Shown here: positions 42,535-51,524 of the stretch, piece after piece | Layout of the letters: every line of letters begins with the position of its first letter | How positions within the stretch are numbered: position 1 is the stretch's first letter | Origin: JBEEFP01 sp041166085 | GTDB lineage: Bacteria; Actinomycetota; Acidimicrobiia; Acidimicrobiales; JAFATL01 | Direction: 5' to 3' | DNA length: 64,000 nt | Assembly (NCBI GenBank): GCA_041166085.1 | Contig: JBEEFP010000031.1 | Coordinates: 134,128-198,127, forward strand | Notes under the pieces: model-generated | Told to the model about the DNA's origin: nothing | The model's input: only the letters and a program-made list of their open reading frames with translations | Database searches by the model: none | Made by a program: the position numbers and the translations under genes

Positions 42535-43926
42535 ATGAGCGATCAGACACCTTCCCAGCCCGACGAGCAGCAGCCCGCCGAGGGAGGTGAGTACGTCCCC
42601 CGCCAGATCACCGTCGACGACCTCGACGGCATGTCGCTCGAGGACGCCATCGCCGGCACCATCGTCGAGTTCGACGACGGCGACATCGTGAAGGGGACGA
42701 TCGTCAAGGTCGACAACGACGAGGTCCTGCTCGACATCGGCTTCAAGTCCGAGGGCGTCATCCCGTCGCGGGAGCTGTCCATCCGCCACGACGTCGATCC
42801 GCACGAGATCGTCAGCCTGGGCGACGTGATCGAGGCGCTCGTTCTCCAGAAGGAGGACAAGGAGGGACGTCTCGTCCTCTCCAAGAAGCGGGCCCAGTAC
42901 GAGCGGGCGTGGGGGGACGTCGAGAAGATCAAGGAGAACGACGGCGTCGTCGAGGGCCCGGTGATCGAAGTCGTCAAGGGCGGCCTGATCCTCGACATCG
43001 GCCTGCGTGGCTTCCTGCCCGCATCGCTCGTCGAGCTGCGTCGGGTGCGCGATCTGCAGCCGTATGTGGGCCGCACGTTGCAGGCCAAGATCATCGAGCT
43101 CGACAAGAACCGCAACAACGTCGTGCTGTCCCGCCGGGCGTGGCTGGAAGAGACGCAGAAGGAGCAGCGCGAGGACTTCCTCGCCAACCTCAAGCCGGGC
43201 GAGCGCCGCAAGGGCGTCGTGTCCTCGGTCGTCAACTTCGGCGCCTTCGTCGACCTGGGCGGCATGGACGGCCTCGTGCACGTGTCCGAGCTGTCCTGGA
43301 AGCACGTCGACCACCCGAGCTCGGTCGTGCAGGTCGGCGACGAGATCGACGTCGAGGTGCTCGAGGTCGACCACGACCGCGAGCGCATCAGCCTGTCGCT
43401 CAAGGCCACTCAGCAGGATCCGTGGCAGGAGTTCGCCAACGCCCACCGCGTCGGCGAGCTCGTGTACGGCCGGGTCACCAAGCTCGTGCCGTTCGGCGCC
43501 TTCCTCCAGGTGGGCGAGGGCATCGAGGGCCTCGTGCACATCTCGGAGATGGCGGCGCACCACGTCGACCTCCCGGAGCAGGTCGTCACGCCGGGCGAGG
43601 AGCTGTGGGTCAAGATCATCGACATCGACCTGCAGCGCCGCCGCATCAGCCTGTCCATCAAGCAGGCGGCCGAGGGCGGCGAGGTCGCAGCCGAGTACCG
43701 CGAGCACTTCGGCGAGCATGCCTACGACGAGCAGGGCAACTACATCGGCGCCGACTACAGCGCCGGGGAGTTCACCCCCGAGACCGAAGCGCAAGCTGCA
43801 TGGGCCGACCTGGCCGCCGAGCAGGCAGCGGCGGCCGGGACGACCGAGGCGGCCCCTGCCGAAGCGCCGCTCGCCGACGCACCCTCGGTCGACGAGCCGC
43901 CTCCGGCCGAGGCGCCCGCGCCGTAG
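42535..43926 (+). CDS. rpsA: 30S ribosomal protein S1
   Basis: This 463-aa protein has four S1 RNA-binding repeats, as in actinobacterial S1: GTIVKVDNDEVLLDIGFKSE (about 40-110), VIEVVKGGLILDIGLRGFLP (about 125-195), VVSSVVNFGAFVDLGGMDG (about 210-280) and VTKLVPFGAFLQVGEGIEG (about 295-370). The C-terminal 90 residues are acidic and Ala/Glu/Pro-rich, probably disordered. S1 helps mRNA load on the 30S subunit. Its own mRNA has no Shine-Dalgarno sequence. It converges with the TadG-like gene after 26 bases. Confidence 0.96.
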   Translation: MSDQTPSQPDEQQPAEGGEYVPRQITVDDLDGMSLEDAIAGTIVEFDDGDIVKGTIVKVDNDEVLLDIGFKSEGVIPSRELSIRHDVDPHEIVSLGDVIEALVLQKEDKEGRLVLSKKRAQYERAWGDVEKIKENDGVVEGPVIEVVKGGLILDIGLRGFLPASLVELRRVRDLQPYVGRTLQAKIIELDKNRNNVVLSRRAWLEETQKEQREDFLANLKPGERRKGVVSSVVNFGAFVDLGGMDGLVHVSELSWKHVDHPSSVVQVGDEIDVEVLEVDHDRERISLSLKATQQDPWQEFANAHRVGELVYGRVTKLVPFGAFLQVGEGIEGLVHISEMAAHHVDLPEQVVTPGEELWVKIIDIDLQRRRISLSIKQAAEGGEVAAEYREHFGEHAYDEQGNYIGADYSAGEFTPETEAQAAWADLAAEQAAAAGTTEAAPAEAPLADAPSVDEPPPAEAPAP

Positions 43927-43952
43927 CCGCTCCGCGGCCGTGGACTGAACGA

Positions 43953-45143
43953 CTACTGGATCAGCCGGATGGCGGTGAGGCCGCCGCCTGACGGATCGAC
44001 GGTCGTCTCCCCGCCGGCGATGACACACGTGCAGACGAACTGGGCGTAGTACTTCACGGTGCCCGTCTGCCGGTAGAAGATCCGGAACGTGGCGATGTTG
44101 GCCACGTGCACACGGTCGCCGCCCAGCACGTCGTCGAAGATCGGCACCGAGATGAGGCAGTTGTCGAAAGCCGAGCCGAAGTCGTCGACGCCCTTGTCGA
44201 TGTTCGCGACGGTGTCGGGGCAGCCCGCCTCATTGCCCAAGGTGTCGACGTACTTGTACTGACCGACCTTCTTGCCGTTGTCGACGTCGACGTCGGTGTC
44301 CAACGCCACCGGTATCTCGTCGGGCTGGACGAGGCCCTTCCAGTTGGCGCTGAGGCCCTTGCCACTACCCCCGCAATGCGGGTCGACGCCGGGCGGCGCG
44401 CCGTCCTCGAGCTTGCCGTGGATCGGAAACGACCTCGGCAAGGGACCGCCACCGTCGGGGTCGATGAGCATGCTGCCGCCGAGGGGAGGTGCCTCGGGGA
44501 TGCCGCCGTACTCGGCCCGCAGCACGCTCTCGTCCCGCAGCCGGAAGTCGTTCGGGTTCGCGGTAGCGGGGTCGGGCTCGAGGAAGTTGTAGCCACCGAG
44601 CACGGAGTTGCCGCACACCGTCCACGGGCCGTCGGCCGCCTTCGCCTTCTGGATCGACGCCGCAGCGAGGGCCCGCGTCGTCTGGCTGGCCTGCCCCGCG
44701 ACCTTGGCCAGCAGCGTCGCGTGGGTCTCGCCCGATCGCACCTTGACGGCAACGAACGAGGTGACGTTGGTGGCGGCGGTCAGGCTGTCGCAGGGGAACA
44801 GAGACGCGAAATCAGGAGGGTTGTTGACCTGGGCCAGGGTAACGAGACCACACGCGTAGAGGCTCGGATCGGTGCCGGCGTTCGCCCCGTTCCGCTGCAG
44901 GGCATTGAAGACGGCGGACTTGATGCCGAGGACCTGGCCGCCCTCGAACCGGGCCCGCTTCAGCGCGCTGGCACCGGCCAAGGCGGCGGTGTCCGCCGCG
45001 TTCTGCATCTGGCGCCGGTTCGAGTAGCCGAAGCCGCCATCGATCACGAGGGCGGCCACGATGAGCAGCGCGACCATCGAGATGGCGATGAACACCAGGG
45101 CGGCGCCTCTTTCGTCCCTGTCGATGCGCGTGTGGCTGTGCAT
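43953..45143 (-). CDS. TadG-like pilus-associated protein
   Basis: From ATG 45143 this is about 396 aa. The N-terminus DERGAALVFIAISMVALLIVAALVIDGGFGYSNRRQMQNAADTAALAGA is the TadG/Flp-Tad signature: a single TM preceded by a charged ERGA sequence. The rest is an extracytoplasmic, Cys-containing domain (eight or so Cys) of unknown fold. ATG 45143 is preceded by AGAGGTGA. It is the third gene of a minus-strand set with two TadE-like genes, next to the main tad operon. Confidence 0.82.
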   Translation of the reverse strand: MHSHTRIDRDERGAALVFIAISMVALLIVAALVIDGGFGYSNRRQMQNAADTAALAGASALKRARFEGGQVLGIKSAVFNALQRNGANAGTDPSLYACGLVTLAQVNNPPDFASLFPCDSLTAATNVTSFVAVKVRSGETHATLLAKVAGQASQTTRALAAASIQKAKAADGPWTVCGNSVLGGYNFLEPDPATANPNDFRLRDESVLRAEYGGIPEAPPLGGSMLIDPDGGGPLPRSFPIHGKLEDGAPPGVDPHCGGSGKGLSANWKGLVQPDEIPVALDTDVDVDNGKKVGQYKYVDTLGNEAGCPDTVANIDKGVDDFGSAFDNCLISVPIFDDVLGGDRVHVANIATFRIFYRQTGTVKYYAQFVCTCVIAGGETTVDPSGGGLTAIRLIQ

Positions 45144-45154
45144 GGGATTCACCT

Positions 45155-45625
45155 CTAGGTGGGTGTGCCGGCGATGACCATCGTGGAGGTGCCGCTGATG
45201 TTGGAGCCGTTGCCGAAAGCGGCCCCGACGAAGGTGAGGAATGGTCGGTTCCAATCCACCTTGACGCGCAGCTTGTCCCGGCCGTTCACGACGGAGGAAC
45301 AGGACGGCAAGTCGGCGCCGGTGAGGCCGTTCACACAGGTGACGGTCACGGCATTGACGGTCTGGGTGCCCAGCTTCGACGCGACCGCGGATTCGATCTT
45401 GGTGACGTTGGCGTTGCTCGTCGGCGTCCCCGCCACGCCGCGGAGCTGAAGGACGATCCCGGCGCGGGCCCCGTCACGTGCAGCCGAGCTCGCCTGACCC
45501 TTCTGCAGGGTCCACAGGCCCATGTCGATGAGACCGAATGCGAGCAGGAAGAAGATCGGGATCACGAACGCTGCCTCAACGATCGTCACACCCCGTTCAT
45601 CGCGCTTGCGACCTCGCAGCATCAC
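45155..45625 (-). CDS. TadE-like pseudopilin
   Basis: This 156-aa protein starts KRDERGVTIVEAAFVIPIFFLLAFGLIDMGLW, the TadE motif: an acidic, TxVE-type Glu after the cleavage region and one TM. The mature part (about 110 residues) has a possible disulfide pair. GTG 45625 overlaps the previous stop (GTGA); ATG 45622 is the next codon and equally possible. TadE-type proteins are minor pilins that help start pilus assembly. Confidence 0.85.
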   Translation of the reverse strand: MMLRGRKRDERGVTIVEAAFVIPIFFLLAFGLIDMGLWTLQKGQASSAARDGARAGIVLQLRGVAGTPTSNANVTKIESAVASKLGTQTVNAVTVTCVNGLTGADLPSCSSVVNGRDKLRVKVDWNRPFLTFVGAAFGNGSNISGTSTMVIAGTPT

Positions 45626-46137
45626 TGGACCTGGATCTTCGTGTCGGCTCGCTGGATGATCGGGTCACCGGTCAGCGCGCCCACGAAAGGGGTCAGCACG
45701 TCGAAGTCGGCCCGGACCTGCACGACGACAGTCGTGTCCGCCGGAGGCACCGGGCTGGTGGCTGGGCTGTTGCAGTTGTTGACGAAGCCGGAGAAGCCGG
45801 GCGCTGTCACGGTGACGGTGAGGCCGGCCAGCCCTGCGTCCTCCGCCTTCACGATGTCGGTGATGTCGTTGTTCAGGCCCGGGCAGTCCCACCGGTTGGG
45901 GTGGAGCTGGGCATAGGCCGCGCCTTCGCGGGACGCGTTCTTGAGGCGGTTCTGCTGGCTGAAGCCCCGACCGAGGTCGATGGTGCCGAAGACCAGCAGG
46001 GCGACGAAGGGCAGGAGGAGCGCGAACTCGACGAGCGCGACCCCGCGCTCACCTCGCCCCCTGTCGCCATCCACACGCCCACGCACGAACGCTTCTCCTC
46101 GCCTCTGGGAGATGATCGGCCACTGTCCGTCAAACAT
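45622..46137 (-). CDS. TadE-like pseudopilin (first of the set)
   Basis: This 171-aa protein carries GERGVALVEFALLLPFVALLVFGTIDLGRGFSQQNRLKNASREGA, the TadE-like prepilin segment with Glu+5 and a TM. The 28 residues before ERGV are basic and poorly conserved, so an internal GTG start is possible. It opens the minus-strand TadE-TadE-TadG set and diverges from cpaB. A 16-bp palindrome lies 14 bases before its ATG. Confidence 0.85.
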   Translation of the reverse strand: MFDGQWPIISQRRGEAFVRGRVDGDRGRGERGVALVEFALLLPFVALLVFGTIDLGRGFSQQNRLKNASREGAAYAQLHPNRWDCPGLNNDITDIVKAEDAGLAGLTVTVTAPGFSGFVNNCNSPATSPVPPADTTVVVQVRADFDVLTPFVGALTGDPIIQRADTKIQVQ

Positions 46138-46151
46138 GAGGGTTCTCGCAC

Positions 46152-46167
46152 TAGGCCGTTCGGCCTA
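46152..46167. promoter_or_regulatory. Pilus palindrome, copy 1
   Basis: TAGGCCGTTCGGCCTA is a near-perfect palindrome between the TadE set (minus) and cpaB (plus). With its flank (TATTC) it matches the site at 54181 at 17 of 19 positions. Confidence 0.6.
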
Positions 46168-46291
46168 TTCGTTCGGCAAATGCTTGAAGCCAGGTGACCA
46201 CATGCCGATGCTTAGTCCTGTCTCATCGGGGGCGTCCGCGCTGTTCGCGGCCCCTCCACCCTGTCCAGCCCGTCGAACGTGTGAGGTATGA

Positions 46292-47026
46292 GTGACCCCC
46301 CGTCGAACCGTGATCCTCGTCGTCGCCGTGGTTGTGGCCGCCATCGCTGCGTTCGCCACGTACGCCTGGCTCAACGGGGTGCAGGACCGGGCCTACAAGA
46401 ACGCCAAGCTCGTGCGGGTGTACAAAGTGGCCAAGGACATCGACAAGGGTCAGACGGGTGATCAGGCCCTGGACTCCGAATCCGTCCGGGCCGACAAGGC
46501 GCCTGAGCAGTTCCGACCCGCCACCGCCCTCACCAACATCAACGTGATCCGGGGCAAGGTGGCGCTGACCAAGCTGTCGGCCGGCCAGATCGTGGTGGAC
46601 GGCATGTTCGTCGACCCGAGGGTCGAGCAGGTGACGGCGGCCCAGCGCATCCCCGCCGGTCAGGTGGCAGTGACCATCTCGGCCGACCAGGTCCAGGGCG
46701 TGGCCGGGCTCCTGGTGCCGGGGGACAAGGTCGACATCCTCGTGGCCAACGGACCGGCGATGCAGATGCTCTTCCAGAACGTGAACATCCTGTTCATCGG
46801 CACGACTGCCGCACCCCAGGCCGGCGAGACCCAAGCGGTCCAGGCGACCACGAGCAACCTGATCACGTTCGCCGTCCCGCCGTTCGCCGCTCAGAAGATC
46901 GTCCAGGCCGCGAAGGGCCCGGGCCTCTACCTCGCACTGGTGCCGCCCGACAATCAGCCCGTTCCCGTTCCGCCGGTGAATCCGGGCAACCTGTTCACGG
47001 GCGGCCTGACGCCGTACGAAGGCTGA
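46292..47026 (+). CDS. cpaB: CpaB/RcpC-like pilus assembly protein
   Basis: This 244-aa protein has an N-terminal TM (TVILVVAVVVAAIAAFATYAWL), a SAF-like domain (about 35-100: YKVAKDIDKGQTGD...KLSAGQIVVDGMF) and a CpaB C-terminal domain (VAVTISADQVQGVAGLLVPGDKVDILV...FAVPPFAAQKIVQAAKGPGLYLALVPP). In Gram-negatives CpaB works with the secretin; no secretin is seen here, so it acts in an envelope without one. GTG 46292 opens the plus-strand tad operon, 4 bases before cpaE. Confidence 0.92.
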   Translation: MTPRRTVILVVAVVVAAIAAFATYAWLNGVQDRAYKNAKLVRVYKVAKDIDKGQTGDQALDSESVRADKAPEQFRPATALTNINVIRGKVALTKLSAGQIVVDGMFVDPRVEQVTAAQRIPAGQVAVTISADQVQGVAGLLVPGDKVDILVANGPAMQMLFQNVNILFIGTTAAPQAGETQAVQATTSNLITFAVPPFAAQKIVQAAKGPGLYLALVPPDNQPVPVPPVNPGNLFTGGLTPYEG

Positions 47027-47030
47027 GGGC

Positions 47031-48203
47031 GTGACGGCTACGCTCCCTCCCGTCGAGACCGTGCCCTTCCCCGTCGCCGTCGTAGATGACGATCCGAAGT
47101 TGCGCACCCGTTTGGTGATGCAACTCGGCGAGACGGCGCGCGCGACCTCGCACGCGTCCCTCGCCGAGGCCGAGGAGGACGGGCCCATGGTGCTCGTCGT
47201 CGGACCCTCGTTCTCCGAGGGGCAAGGGTTGAACGACGTGGCGGCGCTGCTCCGGGCCCGCCCCGACGTCAGTGCAGTGATGGTCGTCGACGAACTGTCC
47301 ACCGAGCTGCTCCAGCGGGCCATCAGGGCCGGCGTGAACGACGTGATCACCGTCCCGTCCGAGTTGGCCGAGGCTGTCGATCGGGCCGTCGAGAACCTGA
47401 ACCTGCTGCCGCCGGCCCCTGCCGGCTCGCCCGCCATGGGCGACGGTGAACAGGCTCGTGTCATCACCGTGTTCTCCACCAAGGGTGGATCGGGCAAGTC
47501 GGTCATCGCCGCCAACCTGGCGTGCGAGCTGGCCGGCCGCAGCGAGAAGCCCGTGGTGCTCCTGGACGCCGACCTGCAGTTCGGCGATGTCGCCGTGATG
47601 CTCAAGCTGGCACCGCAGAACACCATCGTCGATGCCGTCTCCGCTCTCCATCGTCTTGACGCCCAGCTCCTCCGCAGCCTGCTCGTGACCCACGAGCGCA
47701 GCGGACTGCTGATCCTGGCCGCACCCACCGAGCCCGCGTTCGCGGACCAGGTGAGCCCGGCCGCCATGGTCAAGATCCTGGAGATCCTGAGAACCTTCTG
47801 CTCCTACGTGGTCATCGACACGCCCAGCCACTTCACCGACGTGGTTCTGTCGATCCTCGAGGACAGCGACGACATCGTGCTGGTCGCGGGGATGGACATC
47901 CCGAACATCAAGAACGTCAAGATCGGCCTGCAGACGCTCCGGCTGCTCGACATGTCGTCGAGCAAGCTCAAGCTCGTCCTGAATCGGGCCAACGCCAAGG
48001 TGAAGCTGGACGTGAGCGAAGTCGAGCGCACGCTTCAGCTCAAGGCTGACTGTCTCGTGCCGAGTGATGTAGTAGTGCCGAGATCAGTCAACAAGGGGAT
48101 CCCGGCGATCTACGACGCGCCCAAATCCGGAGTGGCCCGAAGCATGGAGCAGCTCGCCGACCTCTTCACGTCGGTGGCCCGCACCAAGCGTCGCGGTCGG
48201 TAG
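47031..48203 (+). CDS. cpaE: CpaE/TadZ-like pilus-positioning ATPase
   Basis: This 390-aa protein has an atypical receiver (about 13-130: VAVVDDDPKLRTRLV, but no Asp at the usual phosphorylation position, where VLVVGPSF is found) and a ParA/MinD-type ATPase (about 140-385). The deviant Walker A is STKGGSGKS (Lys151), followed by VVLLDADLQFGDV and YVVIDTPSHF. TadZ/CpaE proteins localise the Tad machine at the membrane. GTG start; 22 bases before cpaF, with a GGGGGG ribosome site between them. Confidence 0.92.
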   Translation: MTATLPPVETVPFPVAVVDDDPKLRTRLVMQLGETARATSHASLAEAEEDGPMVLVVGPSFSEGQGLNDVAALLRARPDVSAVMVVDELSTELLQRAIRAGVNDVITVPSELAEAVDRAVENLNLLPPAPAGSPAMGDGEQARVITVFSTKGGSGKSVIAANLACELAGRSEKPVVLLDADLQFGDVAVMLKLAPQNTIVDAVSALHRLDAQLLRSLLVTHERSGLLILAAPTEPAFADQVSPAAMVKILEILRTFCSYVVIDTPSHFTDVVLSILEDSDDIVLVAGMDIPNIKNVKIGLQTLRLLDMSSSKLKLVLNRANAKVKLDVSEVERTLQLKADCLVPSDVVVPRSVNKGIPAIYDAPKSGVARSMEQLADLFTSVARTKRRGR

Positions 48204-48225
48204 TACCCAAGCAGGGGGGAATCAC

Positions 48226-49602
48226 ATGTCGCTGTACAAGCGCCTCCACGAGGTGCAGAAGCCCACGGGCCGTCGTGCCGGTCGTGACCCGGTCATCGAC
48301 GAGCTCCGCCAGAAGGTCCACGGGCATCTCATCGAGGAGCTCGGCCCCATCCTGTACGACGCGCGCATGTCGGAGGACGAGCTGCGCCGCCGCGTCCAGG
48401 AGCAGCTGCATGCGGCGCTGGCCAAGGAGAAGGCGCCCCTCTCGGCCGCCGACAAGGCCCAGCTGGTGCAGGACGTCACCGACGACATCCTCGGCTACGG
48501 CCCCATCGATCCCTTCCTGAAGGACGAGGACGTCACCGAGATCATGGTGAACGGCCCCGACAAGGTCTACGTGGAGCGCCACGGCAAGATCGAGATGACG
48601 GGCACCACGTTCGTGGACGAGACCCACCTTCGTCGCATCGTTGACAAGATCGTCGGCCAGGTCGGCCGCCGCATCGACGAGGCGACCCCCATGGTCGACG
48701 CCCGCCTGCCAGATGGCTCCCGCGTGAACGCCGTCGTGCACCCGCTCGCCATCGGCGGGCCGTTCATGACGATCCGAAAGTTCGCCACCGACCCCTTCCA
48801 GGTCGAGGACCTCATCAACTTCGGCACCCTCAGCCGCCAGACGGCCGCCTTCCTCGAGTCGTGTGTGCTCGGCCGCCTGAACCTCATCGTCTCCGGCGGT
48901 ACCGGCACCGGCAAGACGACGACCCTCAACGTGCTCTCCGGCTTCATCCCCGAGGACGAGCGCATCGTCACCATCGAGGACGCCAAGGAGCTCCAGCTGC
49001 ACCAGGAGCACGTCCTGCCAATGGAGGCCCGCCCGCCCAACATCGAGGGCAAGGGTCAGGTCACCATCCGCGACCTCGTCCGCAACGCCCTGCGCATGCG
49101 GCCCGACCGCATCGTGGTCGGCGAGGTTCGTGGCGGCGAGGCCCTCGACATGCTCCAGGCCATGAACACCGGCCACGACGGCTCCATCACCACGGTCCAC
49201 TCGAACGCCCCGCGCGACACCCTGGCCCGCATCGAGACCATGACCCTCATGGCCGGTTTCGACCTGCCGGTGCGCGCCATCCGCGAGCAGATGGCGTCGG
49301 CTCTCGACCTCATCGTGCACCTCACCCGCTTGCGTGACGGCACCCGCCGCATCACCCATGTCACCGAGGTGCAGGGCATGGAGGGCGACGTCATCACCCT
49401 GCAGGACATCTTCATGTTCGACTACAGCATGGGCGTGGACGACGCCGGCCGGTTCAAGGGCCAGCTCAAGCCCACGGGGATCCGCCCCCGGTTCGCCGAG
49501 AAGCTGGCCGACTACGGCATCAAGCTCAAGGCCGACCTGTTCTCCGCTCCCGCCGGTCCTGCAACGACCGTCCGGGGTCGGCGCTCCGTCAGCGCCCGAT
49601 GA
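48226..49602 (+). CDS. cpaF: CpaF/TadA-type secretion ATPase
   Basis: This 458-aa hexameric motor powers pilus extension (and retraction in the Tad family). Walker A is SGGTGTGKTTTLN (about 222-234), then the Asp box (ERIVTIEDAKELQL), the His box (MNTGHDGSITTVHSN) and Walker B (RMRPDRIVVGEVRGGEA). The N-terminal domain (ILGYGPIDPFLKDEDVTEIMVNGP) is typical. Its stop overlaps the ATG of the VWA-TadB gene by 4 bases, so motor and platform are made together. Confidence 0.95.
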   Translation: MSLYKRLHEVQKPTGRRAGRDPVIDELRQKVHGHLIEELGPILYDARMSEDELRRRVQEQLHAALAKEKAPLSAADKAQLVQDVTDDILGYGPIDPFLKDEDVTEIMVNGPDKVYVERHGKIEMTGTTFVDETHLRRIVDKIVGQVGRRIDEATPMVDARLPDGSRVNAVVHPLAIGGPFMTIRKFATDPFQVEDLINFGTLSRQTAAFLESCVLGRLNLIVSGGTGTGKTTTLNVLSGFIPEDERIVTIEDAKELQLHQEHVLPMEARPPNIEGKGQVTIRDLVRNALRMRPDRIVVGEVRGGEALDMLQAMNTGHDGSITTVHSNAPRDTLARIETMTLMAGFDLPVRAIREQMASALDLIVHLTRLRDGTRRITHVTEVQGMEGDVITLQDIFMFDYSMGVDDAGRFKGQLKPTGIRPRFAEKLADYGIKLKADLFSAPAGPATTVRGRRSVSAR

Positions 49603-51524
49603 CCTTGAAGAAGGGGGTGGCGTTCGTCGCCACCTTCCTGCTCGCCCTGCTGATCGGGGCGGGGCCGGCCTTTGCCGACTCCGTCACGATCAGGAAGGTC
49701 GACACCACCGCATTTCCCAAGGTGAAGGTGGTGGCCCAGGTCGCAGGTGACACCGCGCCCACTCTCGACCAGTTCTCCCTCCGTGAGGGCGATCGCCTGG
49801 TGAGCCAGCTGCAGGTCGTGCCCATCGGCCAGACCGACACACCCGTCGGCGTGGTGCTCGTCATCGACACGTCCGGGTCGATGCGCGACCGGTCCAAGAT
49901 CGAAGCGGCGCGTGCGGCCGCCAAGCAGTTCGTGAGCTCCAAGGGGCCCAACGACCAGATCGCGGTCGTGGCGTTCAGCGCCCAACCTCGCGTCGTCATC
50001 AACTTCACCTCGGACGCCAACCTGCTCAACGGCGCCATCGACGCCCTCACCGCAACGGGCGACACCGCCTTGTGGGACGCCGTGCGACTGGCCAGCGGCC
50101 TCTACACCGACCGCCCCGAGCTGCAGGCCAACATGGTCGTGTTGTCCGACGGTGCTGACACGACGTCGCAAGCGTCGGCGGCCGACGCCCGAGCCGCCGC
50201 CCTCGGAGCCAACGCCAGCGTCTTCGCGGTCGGGCTCCGAGGCGGCACCGAGTTCGATGCAGGCGGCCTGCAGGCCCTCGCCAACGCCACCGGCGGCCGC
50301 TACGACGAGACCACCGATCCTGCCGCGCTGAGCAACCTCTACAGCCAGATCCAGCGGGCCATCCAGAACCAGTACGAGCTCTCGTACGACTCGACCGCCA
50401 CGGGCGTCGTGAACGTGACCCTGTCGGTGGGCAAGTCCGGAACGGCCAAGGCCAGCGCGCCGGTCGGAGGCGCCAGCAACGGCTTGGCCACCAACCAGCC
50501 GCACGTCATCAAGAACTCGCCGTATCCGGGCTTCCTCGAGGGCACCCTCGGCAAGTTCCTGATCGTGCTCCTGGCGCTGGTCGCGGCCGGGCTCCTCGCC
50601 TTCGCGTTGCTGCAGCTGGCGATCCGCAGCGACCAGTCGACCCTGCAGTCGGCGCTGCGCCCCTACTCCGACGAGCCGACCGAGGCCGAAGCGGCCGCGA
50701 CCAAGGCCGAAGGGTCGCTGGCCGAGTCCGCGCTCATTCGCCGGGCCGTTGCCACGACGGCGCGCATCGCCCGCGAGCGCGGCGTTCTCGACATCCTCGA
50801 GAAGAAGCTCGAGCAGGCCGACCTGCCGCTGCGGGCGGCCGAGGCGCTGTTCTTCGCCCTCGTGCTCGGCGTCGTCGTCGTGATCGTGGCCAGCCTGCTC
50901 GGCGGCTTCCTCGGCCTCGTCGGGTCGGTGTTGATCGTGGGCCTGCTCCCGATCGCCGTGCTCAACCTCATGGCGGGGCGACGCCGCCGCAAGTTCGCGA
51001 GCCAGTTGCCGGACATGCTGCAGCTCCTCGCCGGCTCGCTGCGCGCGGGCTACTCGTTGCTGCAGGGCGTCGACGCCGTGGCGCAAGAGGTCTCCGACCC
51101 CATGGGCCAGGAGCTGCGTCGCGTGCTCGCCGAGGCTCGGCTCGGGCGGCCCCTCGAAGCCGCCCTCGAGGAGGCGGCCGAGCGCATGTCCAGCGCCGAC
51201 TTCGCGTGGGCGGTCATGGCGGTAGGCATCCAGCGCGAGGTCGGTGGCAATTTGGCCGAGCTGCTCGACACCGTGGCCGAGACCATGATCCAGCGCGAAC
51301 GCCTCCGTCGTGAGGTGCGCTCGCTCACCGCCGAAGGACGAGTCAGCGCGTTCATCCTCGGCCTCATGCCCGTGGGCCTCGGCCTGATGATGTACGCCGT
51401 GAACCGTGACTACATCTCGAAGCTGTTCAACACGGGCATCGGGCAGGGCATGCTCGCCGGTTCGTCCGTGCTGGCCATCTTCGGCTTCATCTGGATGAAG
51501 AAGATCGTGGAGATCGAGATCTGA
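49599..51524 (+). CDS. VWA domain fused to TadB inner-membrane platform
   Basis: This 641-aa chimera has a signal peptide (1-26), a short beta domain (27-80) and a von Willebrand A domain (about 82-255) with a complete MIDAS: DTSGSM at 90-95 (Asp90/Ser92/Ser94), Thr156 in TGDTALWD and Asp184 in VLSDGADT. A first TM follows (about 319-341), then a TadB/T2SS-F domain (about 395-641; LPDMLQLLAGSLRAGYSLLQGVD, REVGGNLAELLDTVAETMIQR). The VWA part should face outside, tethered to the pilus platform. The second tad locus has an ordinary TadB without it. ATGA overlap with cpaF; TGATG with tadC. Confidence 0.92.
   Translation: MTLKKGVAFVATFLLALLIGAGPAFADSVTIRKVDTTAFPKVKVVAQVAGDTAPTLDQFSLREGDRLVSQLQVVPIGQTDTPVGVVLVIDTSGSMRDRSKIEAARAAAKQFVSSKGPNDQIAVVAFSAQPRVVINFTSDANLLNGAIDALTATGDTALWDAVRLASGLYTDRPELQANMVVLSDGADTTSQASAADARAAALGANASVFAVGLRGGTEFDAGGLQALANATGGRYDETTDPAALSNLYSQIQRAIQNQYELSYDSTATGVVNVTLSVGKSGTAKASAPVGGASNGLATNQPHVIKNSPYPGFLEGTLGKFLIVLLALVAAGLLAFALLQLAIRSDQSTLQSALRPYSDEPTEAEAAATKAEGSLAESALIRRAVATTARIARERGVLDILEKKLEQADLPLRAAEALFFALVLGVVVVIVASLLGGFLGLVGSVLIVGLLPIAVLNLMAGRRRRKFASQLPDMLQLLAGSLRAGYSLLQGVDAVAQEVSDPMGQELRRVLAEARLGRPLEAALEEAAERMSSADFAWAVMAVGIQREVGGNLAELLDTVAETMIQRERLRREVRSLTAEGRVSAFILGLMPVGLGLMMYAVNRDYISKLFNTGIGQGMLAGSSVLAIFGFIWMKKIVEIEI

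Noticed and set aside
46168..46291. A riboswitch in the cpaB leader
   Set aside because: I compared it by eye with the conserved cores of c-di-GMP and c-di-AMP riboswitches and saw no match; only the palindrome stands out.
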